Source: Sedimentisphaerales bacterium (GTDB lineage: Bacteria > Planctomycetota > Phycisphaerae > Sedimentisphaerales > Anaerobacaceae). From it: a DNA stretch of 9,774 nt. Every line of letters starts with the position of its first letter. Position 1 is the stretch's first letter. The translations under genes were made by a program, and so were the position numbers. The stretch lies in the NCBI GenBank assembly GCA_016933985.1, contig JAFGTU010000154.1, positions 1 to 9,774 of the forward strand, in the 5' to 3' direction. Below are positions 1 through 5,797 of this stretch, piece after piece. Below the pieces are notes generated by a model that was not told the origin of the DNA, ran no database searches, and worked only from the letters and a program-made list of their open reading frames with translations.

Positions 1-904
1 GCTCCAGGCCGTCCCAGCCGCCGAACCAGTCGCCGGTGCAGCCGATGATCGAGACGACGCATTTGGGGTCGTCGCTATCGAGGCCGGAGGCATATTGGAC
101 CAGAGGAGCTACGCTGCGGTCGTCGGTGAAGAGGTCGCGGAAGTAGTGTGGGATTTCGGCTTTGAAGACGTCGCGGCAGGATTGCAGCGTGGCCTTGGCG
201 AGGTTGTCGCGGTTCTGGCCGCCGAACCCGCCGGGGGTCGTGATGCCCTCGCAATCCAGGCCGATGTTTTTGAGGATTTGCAGGCCGTAGCTCATGTAGT
301 CGGTCAGCACCTCGGCGGACTTGTCCTGGCTCCAGCCCCAATTCTCCATAAACTTCTCCGACCATTCGGGGTATGGCTGGCCCGTCTTGGTGTCGATTAC
401 CCGCGTGTGCGTGACCATTTCCGGGTGGATGTCCCAGTCGGGCATCATAAGCTCGCGGACGAGCTTGATGCTGTCGTCAAGCTCCTTTCTCGTCCAGCCC
501 GGCAGACCGCGGTCCAGCCTGCCGACGCACGCCGGGTACGGAACGATGCTGTACTTGCCCTTGATTCCGTGCTCCCGGCACCATTCGCCGAACTTGCGAA
601 CGAAAGAATCCGGGATTTCACGCGGCAGCTTGCGCCAATCCTGCTTATAGTTATTCGGCCAGACCTCCGCGAACTGCGGGATGCCGAAGTAGGCTAAGTT
701 CACTAAGCAGGTCGAATCGTCGATGATGAAGCTCATCGGCACGCGGTTCTGCGGATTGAGAACCTCAACATCGCCCGATTGATAGGGCCGCTCGCCCTTG
801 GGCTGGGCGTGCAGAGGCCTACTGTTCAACAGCACGGCCCCCCCCGCCGCTATCGCCGCGGCCTTTACGAAATCACGTCGAGTCATTTCTTCTTGTGCAG
901 ACAT
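1..904 (-). CDS. Tat-exported conserved protein of unknown function, possibly carbohydrate-deacetylase-like; C-terminus cut by window edge
   Basis: Open for 301 codons from ATG at 904 to the window edge; the stop lies outside. The start is chosen for a GGAAGGA ribosome binding site about 9 nt upstream. A second ATG at 886 sits directly before the Tat motif but has a weaker site. The N-terminus reads TRRDFVK (residues 8-14), then a hydrophobic stretch and a likely signal peptidase site near LHAQ (31-34), so export by the Tat pathway is likely. The mature part has FIIDDSTCLVNLA (59-71), DWDIHPEMVTHTRVID (156-171) and ITTPGGFGG (221-229). An acidic IDD followed far downstream by a histidine-rich HPEMVTH resembles the metal-binding layout of NodB-type polysaccharide deacetylases, but the spacing is not canonical, so this is only a suggestion. 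I remember close homologues as hypothetical proteins in planctomycetes and similar bacteria. It follows sulfatase 3 after 138 bp in the same direction, which fits a role in glycan processing. Confidence 0.8.
   Translation of the reverse strand, partial: MSAQEEMTRRDFVKAAAIAAGGAVLLNSRPLHAQPKGERPYQSGDVEVLNPQNRVPMSFIIDDSTCLVNLAYFGIPQFAEVWPNNYKQDWRKLPREIPDSFVRKFGEWCREHGIKGKYSIVPYPACVGRLDRGLPGWTRKELDDSIKLVRELMMPDWDIHPEMVTHTRVIDTKTGQPYPEWSEKFMENWGWSQDKSAEVLTDYMSYGLQILKNIGLDCEGITTPGGFGGQNRDNLAKATLQSCRDVFKAEIPHYFRDLFTDDRSVAPLVQYASGLDSDDPKCVVSIIGCTGDWFGGWDGLE
838..845 (-). repeat. Run of eight G (coding strand) inside the signal-peptide coding region
   Basis: On the coding (minus) strand eight consecutive G fall in the alanine/glycine part of the Tat signal of the gene starting at 904 (residues about 20-23). 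A slip of one base here would put the whole protein out of frame. It may be chance in GC-rich DNA. Confidence 0.6.
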
Positions 905-931
905 AGAATGGTTTCCTTCCATTTAGGCACT

Positions 932-1027
932 CTAACAAAAATTCTCTTGTCATTCCGAGCGAAGTCGAGGAATCTATTCAAATAGCTTCGCGAAGCGTTT
1001 CCTTATCTTGAAGTCAGCTTTTGTTAG
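932..1027. repeat. Intergenic inverted-repeat structure with a 12-bp perfect palindrome
   Basis: This fills most of the 138-bp gap between sulfatase 3 and the exported protein at 1-904. Nine-base inverted arms, CTAACAAAA (932-940) and TTTTGTTAG (1019-1027), enclose 78 bp. Inside are a module beginning GTCATTCCGAGCGAAGTCGA (949-968) and a perfect palindrome GCTTCGCGAAGC (985-996). The TCATTCCGAGCGAAGTCGAGG type of module recurs in many unrelated bacterial genomes as a small dispersed repeat (recollection, not searched). On the coding strand the palindrome is followed by TATTTG, so weak attenuation of readthrough from sulfatase 3 is possible, but there is no proper U-tract. No convincing promoter for the downstream gene is visible. 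Confidence 0.6.
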
Positions 1028-1042
1028 GACTCCTTAGATGTC

Positions 1043-2491
1043 CTACGATTTTGGTTTTGGCAGAGGGAATACCTCTGATTCCGTCCTGGCGGTCGTCAGC
1101 ATTTCGGTCATCTTCGCCAGGATTTCGGGGTTCTCCTTGCCTATGTCATTTTTTTCGCCGATGTCGTCGGCGAGGTTGTACAGTTCGATTGTGGCGCCGG
1201 GCCTTGTGCGGACCAGCTTCCAGTCGCCCATTCTGATTCCCTGCCTGCCGGCAAGCTCCCAGTATAAATGATGGTGGGTCTTTTGGTCTTGCGGCCTGCC
1301 CAGTAGCGTCGGCAGATAGGAGATACCGTCTATATCGCCGGGCGGCTCGACGCCGATGATTTCGCAAGCGGTGGGCAGGAAGTCCCAGAAGGCCGAGACG
1401 TGGTCGCTCACCGAGCCGGGCTTTATCTTGCCCGGCCAGCGTGCGATGAACGGAACGCGAATTCCGCCTTCATAGACCGAGCCTTTGAGGCCGCGAAGCG
1501 GGCCGGCGCTCTCGAAGAAGCCCGCATCCGCGCCTCCGGCGTAGGTCGGGCCGTTGTCGCTGGTGAAGATTACGAGCGTATTCTTGTCGAGGCCGAGTTT
1601 TTTAAGCAGGGCCATTATTCTGCCGACGTCTTTATCCATCCGCGTAATCATTCCGGCATAACACGCCCGCGGGTTCTCGTGCGGGACGTAGCCCTGCTTG
1701 CCGTCGTAAGGCGGGTCCGGCCATTTGCCCTTGTACTCGGCCAGCGAATCCTCCGGGACTTGAAGCGCGACGTGTGGGATCGTGAAGGGGACATAACAGA
1801 GGAAGGGCCTGTCCTTGTTCTTCCTGACGAACTTGAGGGCCTCTTCGGCAATCATGTCTTGCGAATAGACCTTTTCGGCCCCGTTCTTGTTGGCCTCGAT
1901 CCATTCGATTTTATCGTCCGACCAGAGGTGATTGGGATAGTAGGTGTGGGCCTGGCGCTGGCAGATATAGCCGTAGAAGCGGTCGAAGCCCTGCTTTGCC
2001 GGCTCGCCCGTGGTTCCGACCCGTCCGAGGCCCCACTTGCCGAACGCCCCGGTCGTATAGCCGGCCTCCTTGAGTATCTTGGCGACCGTAACGGTGCCTT
2101 CCTCCAAAGGCCACTGCCCCCCTATCGTCGAGCCAAGCTGCCAGCCTTCCTGTCCGCCGACTTGCTTATTGTCTCGGATCTGTGCGTGGCCGGTATGCAG
2201 CCCGGTCATCAGCGTGCATCGCGAGGGTGCGCAAACGGGGTTTCCTGAATAATGCTGCGTGAACTTCATTCCCTCGGCTGCAAGCCTGTCGATATTGGGC
2301 GTCTTAATCTTCTTCTGCCCGTAGCAGCCGACGTCGGCGTAGCCCAGGTCGTCGGCCATGATATAGACGATATTCGGCTTACTCCCCGCTGCGGACGAGC
2401 GGGCCGATGCGCCCGTGCATCCCGGCAGTGCAAATGCGGCCGCCCCAACGCCTGCGGCCCTTAAAAAATCGCGACGCGAAATTGCGGCCAT
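1043..2491 (-). CDS. Type I sulfatase (arylsulfatase family S1), Tat lipoprotein (sulfatase 3)
   Basis: Hydrolyses a sulfate ester, probably on a carbohydrate, outside the cytoplasm. The protein is 482 aa, a full family length. ATG at 2491 has AGGAG (2499-2503 on the plus strand) about 7 nt upstream. SRRDFLR (5-11) is a Tat motif and LPGC (22-25) a lipobox, so a membrane-anchored lipoprotein is predicted. The metal-binding MADDLG (45-50), the formylglycine signature VCAPSRCTLMTG (86-97, Cys87 modified) and SDNG (311-314) are all present, with TIPH (237-240) and K336 at expected positions. The usual GKWHLG is GKWGLG here (151-156), so the family's histidine is glycine. I recall this variant, with the following GFDRFYGY, as a recognisable arylsulfatase subgroup. 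It ends in the ELYNLADDIGEKND block shared with sulfatase 2. It lies 280 bp downstream of sulfatase 2 with its own candidate promoter. The substrate cannot be read from the sequence. Confidence 0.96.
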   Translation of the reverse strand: MAAISRRDFLRAAGVGAAAFALPGCTGASARSSAAGSKPNIVYIMADDLGYADVGCYGQKKIKTPNIDRLAAEGMKFTQHYSGNPVCAPSRCTLMTGLHTGHAQIRDNKQVGGQEGWQLGSTIGGQWPLEEGTVTVAKILKEAGYTTGAFGKWGLGRVGTTGEPAKQGFDRFYGYICQRQAHTYYPNHLWSDDKIEWIEANKNGAEKVYSQDMIAEEALKFVRKNKDRPFLCYVPFTIPHVALQVPEDSLAEYKGKWPDPPYDGKQGYVPHENPRACYAGMITRMDKDVGRIMALLKKLGLDKNTLVIFTSDNGPTYAGGADAGFFESAGPLRGLKGSVYEGGIRVPFIARWPGKIKPGSVSDHVSAFWDFLPTACEIIGVEPPGDIDGISYLPTLLGRPQDQKTHHHLYWELAGRQGIRMGDWKLVRTRPGATIELYNLADDIGEKNDIGKENPEILAKMTEMLTTARTESEVFPLPKPKS

Positions 2492-2532
2492 CTTCTTGCT
2501 CCTATCATTCTGTCAAGTATGACACTGCGAAT

Positions 2533-2628
2533 TGTCATTGCGAGTCCCGGTGCACCGGGACGTGGCAGTCTCCTGAACTCGAACGCTTGGAGGTTGCCGC
2601 AGTCGCCTGCGGCTCCTTCGCAATGACA
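2533..2628. repeat. 96-bp palindromic repeat element (TCATTGCGAG-type, MITE-like)
   Basis: Bounded by 11-bp perfect inverted termini, TGTCATTGCGA (2533-2543) and TCGCAATGACA (2618-2628). It contains a perfect 16-bp palindrome TCCCGGTGCACCGGGA (2545-2560) and a hairpin GCCGCAG-TCGC-CTGCGGC (2596-2613). Elements with these TGTCATTGCGAG ends recur as small non-coding dispersed repeats in many bacterial genomes (recollection). It has no coding capacity, so any mobilisation would need a transposase supplied from elsewhere. It would be transcribed as part of the sulfatase 3 leader. Confidence 0.75.
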
Positions 2629-2684
2629 TACGTCAATTCGATTTTGCAGATCACCATGCTATTGATACAACGCATAGCGAGATG

Positions 2685-2712
2685 ATTGTACCCGACAGCC
2701 GGCGTTTGGCAA
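2685..2712 (-). promoter_or_regulatory. Candidate sigma70-type promoter for sulfatase 3
   Basis: On the minus strand, TTGCCA (2707-2712; 5 of 6 to TTGACA) and TACAAT (2685-2690; 5 of 6 to TATAAT) are separated by 16 bp. Transcription would begin near 2678 and give a leader of roughly 185 nt holding the palindromic repeat. Read by eye; planctomycete promoter consensus is less well defined than that of E. coli. Confidence 0.4.
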
Positions 2713-2771
2713 ATCTATTTCGGCAAAGACTATTCGCGCCGATTCGCCGCACTTTCTCCGGCATGCGCCGA

Positions 2772-4271
2772 TTACACCAGCTTGGAATTGTAAGCCGGGT
2801 TTGCCTTTGGAATCACGGCCTCAGTCTCTTCGAGAAACCCGTCTATCAGCGCATCCAGTTCTTTGACCTTCTGTGGATACTTCCCGGCCATATCGTTCTT
2901 CTCGCCGATGTCGTCGGCGAGGTTGTACAGCTCATAACGATTCTCTTGCCTGCGGCCGTCGGCGTAGAAGCGGATCAGTTTCCAGTCGCCTTTGCGGACA
3001 TAAGTTGATGGCTGGAAACCCTCTCGAATGGCCGGGCCGTGTGGGAAATGACAGAAGATCACTTCTCGCGACAGCTTTCCGCCTTTCAGGGCTGGGACAA
3101 TGCTGATGCCGTCAAAATACTGGCCCGCTCGACGCTCGGCGCCTATCATCTCCAGGATTGTGGGATAGAAGTCAATGCTGGATATGACCTGGTCGCTCTT
3201 TGAGGCGGGCTCGGTAACGCCGGGCCAGATAACTATGCAGGGCTCTCGCGTGCCGCCCTCGTAAATGGTCGCTTTGCCGCCTCGAAGGGGACTGTTGCTG
3301 CTTACAGGAACATCGGGATAGCATTGCTCTGAAGGCCAGTGAATGCCGCCGTTGTCACTGAAGAAGACGATGATCGTGTTGTCGGCCAATCCCAATTCGT
3401 CGATGGCCTTAACGACGCGGCCGACATTGGTATCCAGCGTTTCTATCATACCCGCGTTGACGGGCTGCCGCTGCGGATTATCCGACCTTGCCTTGGCCTT
3501 GTACTTCTGTTCGAGCTGGGGCTTGCCTTCGTGTGGGGCGTGGACGGAGAAGGCCCAGTAGTTCACGAAGAATGGGCGGCCCTTATTGGCCTTTATGAAG
3601 TCAACCGCTTCGGCGGCAACGACATCCTCAATGTGATCGCCCTTTTCGCCCTGCTTTATCGTCATCTTTGCGGTGGTATGCCACGGGGCGAGGTAGTGCT
3701 GTGGCGGCCCCGGGCCATGCCAGTGGGGGATATCAACGTCAAAACCTTGATGCAGCGGGTCGTAAGGTTCGGGACCTAAGTGCCATTTGCCGAAGTGGCC
3801 GGTCGCGTAGCCTGCATCCCTAAGGGCCTCGGCCAGCGTGTAGTATTCGGGCTTGAGGCGCGTCAGAGAATTTGCGACGAGCCATTTGGAGCGCGGCGAG
3901 GCCTTTTTCTGAAGCGACTTATCGAGAATGACATTTGCCAAATGACAATTAGGAGCCGTAATGCCGATGTGGGCCGGGTACAGCCCTGTGAGAATGCTCG
4001 ACCGTGTCGGCGAGCAGAGAGGGTTGGCCGCGTAGGCGTTGGTCAACATCATGCCGCGCTTGGCCAGGGCGTCGATATGCGGCGTCTCGTAGAAAGTGCT
4101 GCCATAGAGGGACGTATCGCGCCAGCCCAGGTCGTCGGCCAGAAAGAATACGACGTTGGGCGGGCGTTTCGGCTTGTCGGCAAAACACGTCGTTTGCCTA
4201 AGCGCCAGCGCAGCGATGCCGACGCCGAGGCCCTTTATGAAATTCCGTCTCGTGCAATTAGCCGTCTTCAC
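2772..4271 (-). CDS. Type I sulfatase (arylsulfatase family S1), Tat-exported and probably soluble (sulfatase 2)
   Basis: Exported sulfate-ester hydrolase of 499 aa. The start is GTG at 4271, because a clean AAGGAG (4279-4284 on the plus strand) lies 7 nt upstream. The longer open frame to 4352 would overlap sulfatase 1 by 67 bp and bury the signal peptide. CTRRNFIKGLGVG (6-18) is a Tat signal. There is no lipobox, and cleavage is likely after CFA (29-31), so this enzyme is probably released, unlike its two lipoprotein neighbours. Sulfatase hallmarks are complete: LADDLG (44-49), LCSPTRSSILTG (85-96; Cys86 becomes formylglycine), GKWHLG (161-166), SVHAPH (242-247), SDNGG (305-309) and K333. 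About 25 residues (roughly 115-140) between the signature and the next conserved block form a lysine-rich insertion. It starts 14 bp after sulfatase 1 in the same operon. Substrate not identifiable. Confidence 0.96.
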   Translation of the reverse strand: MKTANCTRRNFIKGLGVGIAALALRQTTCFADKPKRPPNVVFFLADDLGWRDTSLYGSTFYETPHIDALAKRGMMLTNAYAANPLCSPTRSSILTGLYPAHIGITAPNCHLANVILDKSLQKKASPRSKWLVANSLTRLKPEYYTLAEALRDAGYATGHFGKWHLGPEPYDPLHQGFDVDIPHWHGPGPPQHYLAPWHTTAKMTIKQGEKGDHIEDVVAAEAVDFIKANKGRPFFVNYWAFSVHAPHEGKPQLEQKYKAKARSDNPQRQPVNAGMIETLDTNVGRVVKAIDELGLADNTIIVFFSDNGGIHWPSEQCYPDVPVSSNSPLRGGKATIYEGGTREPCIVIWPGVTEPASKSDQVISSIDFYPTILEMIGAERRAGQYFDGISIVPALKGGKLSREVIFCHFPHGPAIREGFQPSTYVRKGDWKLIRFYADGRRQENRYELYNLADDIGEKNDMAGKYPQKVKELDALIDGFLEETEAVIPKANPAYNSKLV

Positions 4272-4278
4272 AATGTTG

Positions 4279-4284
4279 CTCCTT
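4279..4284 (-). promoter_or_regulatory. Ribosome binding site deciding the sulfatase 2 GTG start
   Basis: AAGGAG on the minus strand, 7 nt before GTG at 4271, between the TAA of sulfatase 1 (4286-4288) and sulfatase 2. It is the strongest Shine-Dalgarno match in the operon and shows that the upstream in-frame ATG at 4352 is not the start. Confidence 0.85.
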
Positions 4285-4285
4285 C

Positions 4286-5797
4286 TTAGCCCTTCGCTCC
4301 GCGAATTATATTTCGATTGCCGTCGGTCCAGTTGTCTTTGTACCAGGTGCACTGCTCGAACTTATCGTTAAGCGATTCCATCTTTGCTGCAAGCATCTTG
4401 CGGAACCGCTCCATCGTCGCGGCGTGCCCGGCCTCAGCGGCGAGATTGATCATTTGATAGGGATCGTTTTCATTGTCGAAGAGCAGTTCGGATTTATCAA
4501 CTCGATAGATGGCGTAAGTGTATTGCTTATCCCGCAAGGCCCGCCACTCGTGGCCGTTCTCCCAGGCTGCACAGGCGCCCGTATTCTGCAAGAAGGCGGC
4601 CTGCGGTTCGGGCCCTTTACGCCCCAGCGCGCAACGGCTGAGATCCATCCCTTCGGCAGTCTCAGGGACCTTCAAGCCCATCAGCGAAAGAACCGTAGGC
4701 ATCACATCGACCGTTGACAGGCACGCATCCGAAACGAATCCAGCGGGAATCTTTTTGGGCCAGCGGATTAAGAACGGTATGCGTGCGGCCTCTTCGTAGA
4801 AGATGTTCTTTGCCCGCCTGCCGTGCGCGCCGAACATCTCACCGTGGTCGGAGGTGAAGACGACAATCGTATTTTCCGCGAGCCCGGCCTTATCAATTGC
4901 GTTCAGCAGTCTGCCGATGTTCCAGTCGAGATTGGCTGTCATCGCGTAGTAGTTTCGGCGCCAGGTTTCGAGATTCTTTCGCTGGCCGGGATCGAGCCGG
5001 CCCCAGGCATCGGCGTATTTGTCGTTTTGGTCCTTGTAATTGGACGGGTTCGGCAGCGAGACCGATTCGAACATCTCTCTGTACTTCTCCGGCACGTTGT
5101 CAGCCGACCACGGATCGTGCGGCGTGCCGTAGGATAAAAACGCGGCAAAAGGCTCATCCGATTCAGAAACGCGGCTGATAAAATCGATCATCATATCGGT
5201 CTGGGCGTCCGGCTCATAGACGTCGTCGCCGTAGAAAATCTTCTTCAGTGAATCGGTATGGTAATATGCCTTGTAGTAATTGTGATGGAAGTTGTAGGCG
5301 GCCCAGTAGCCGTCGAAACCCAGGCGGTCCGGCCCGGGGGGAACGAAGCTGTTCTTCGGGTCGAAATGGTTTCCAAGCTCGTTGGCGTAGAGGTGCCATT
5401 TGCCGATGTATGCGGTCTGGTAGCCGCTGCGCGTCAGGACGTGGCCGAAACACTCGTGGTCGGTCCTCATGCGAAGCTCGTTGATCACCATCCCGGTAGA
5501 GGTCGGATACTTGCCGGTGAGCAGCGACGCTCGAAAGGCCGCACAGACGGGCATATTCGAGACGGCATTTCGGAAATTGACGCCCTGCGAGGCCAGCTTA
5601 TCGAAGTTGGGCGTCCGGGCTTTTTTATCGCCGGCGTAGCCGCAGCGCGTATAGCCTAATTGGTCGGCAAAGACAAAGAGCAGATTCGCCCGCCTCGCCG
5701 ACTTGGAATTTAGCTTTCCGGCTGGAACGGCGCACGAGCCTAAAGTCAAGGCGGTGCTGCCGAGGGCGGCGGCTTTGAGAAACTGGCGTCGTTTCAT
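4286..5797 (-). CDS. Type I sulfatase with CxAxR signature, Tat lipoprotein (sulfatase 1)
   Basis: Exported hydrolase of 503 aa, of a sulfatase subgroup distinct from its two neighbours. MKRRQFLK is a Tat motif and LGSC (19-22) a plausible lipobox, so a membrane-anchored lipoprotein is likely. The formylglycine signature is VCAAFRASLLTG (84-95; Cys85), the CxAxR form rather than CxPxR. The first metal block is ADQLG (44-48) instead of ADDLG, the next is GKWHLY (132-137), then TPHDPW (225-230), and SDHGE (316-320) replaces SDNG. These variants resemble the choline-sulfatase, iduronate-sulfatase and phosphonate-hydrolase side of the superfamily, so sulfate ester hydrolysis is likely but another ester is not excluded. 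Its ATG overlaps the symporter stop as ATGA (5794-5797), which implies translational coupling, so desulfation and uptake would be made together. Confidence 0.93.
   Translation of the reverse strand: MKRRQFLKAAALGSTALTLGSCAVPAGKLNSKSARRANLLFVFADQLGYTRCGYAGDKKARTPNFDKLASQGVNFRNAVSNMPVCAAFRASLLTGKYPTSTGMVINELRMRTDHECFGHVLTRSGYQTAYIGKWHLYANELGNHFDPKNSFVPPGPDRLGFDGYWAAYNFHHNYYKAYYHTDSLKKIFYGDDVYEPDAQTDMMIDFISRVSESDEPFAAFLSYGTPHDPWSADNVPEKYREMFESVSLPNPSNYKDQNDKYADAWGRLDPGQRKNLETWRRNYYAMTANLDWNIGRLLNAIDKAGLAENTIVVFTSDHGEMFGAHGRRAKNIFYEEAARIPFLIRWPKKIPAGFVSDACLSTVDVMPTVLSLMGLKVPETAEGMDLSRCALGRKGPEPQAAFLQNTGACAAWENGHEWRALRDKQYTYAIYRVDKSELLFDNENDPYQMINLAAEAGHAATMERFRKMLAAKMESLNDKFEQCTWYKDNWTDGNRNIIRGAKG

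Larger units (their letters stand above)
2492..2771. other. 280-bp intergenic region between sulfatase 2 and sulfatase 3
   Basis: No gene of its own. It holds a candidate promoter for sulfatase 3 (2685-2712), a 96-bp palindromic repeat (2533-2628) lying in the predicted 5' leader, and the sulfatase 3 ribosome binding site. No stem followed by a T-run was found after sulfatase 2, so partial readthrough from the upstream operon is possible. Confidence 0.7.

Noticed and set aside
95..697. Plus-strand open frame of 200 codons at the left end
   Set aside because: It lies opposite the truncated Tat-exported gene, whose minus-strand product has coherent motifs, a signal peptide and a ribosome binding site; the plus frame has none.
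1400..2248. Plus-strand open frame of 282 codons opposite sulfatase 3
   Set aside because: It is antisense to a sulfatase with all catalytic motifs; the translation shows no recognisable domain and reflects third-position GC bias.
2511..2516. TTGACA on the minus strand as a -35 element for sulfatase 3
   Set aside because: It is only about 20 bp from the ATG, so the -10 and transcript start would fall at or inside the coding region, downstream of the ribosome binding site.
2629..2771. Rho-independent terminator after sulfatase 2
   Set aside because: There is GC-rich imperfect symmetry near the sulfatase 2 stop but no stable stem followed by a T-run.
4272..4352. ATG at 4352 as the start of sulfatase 2
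   Set aside because: It would place 27 charged residues before the Tat signal and overlap sulfatase 1; the GTG at 4271 has a strong ribosome binding site at proper distance.
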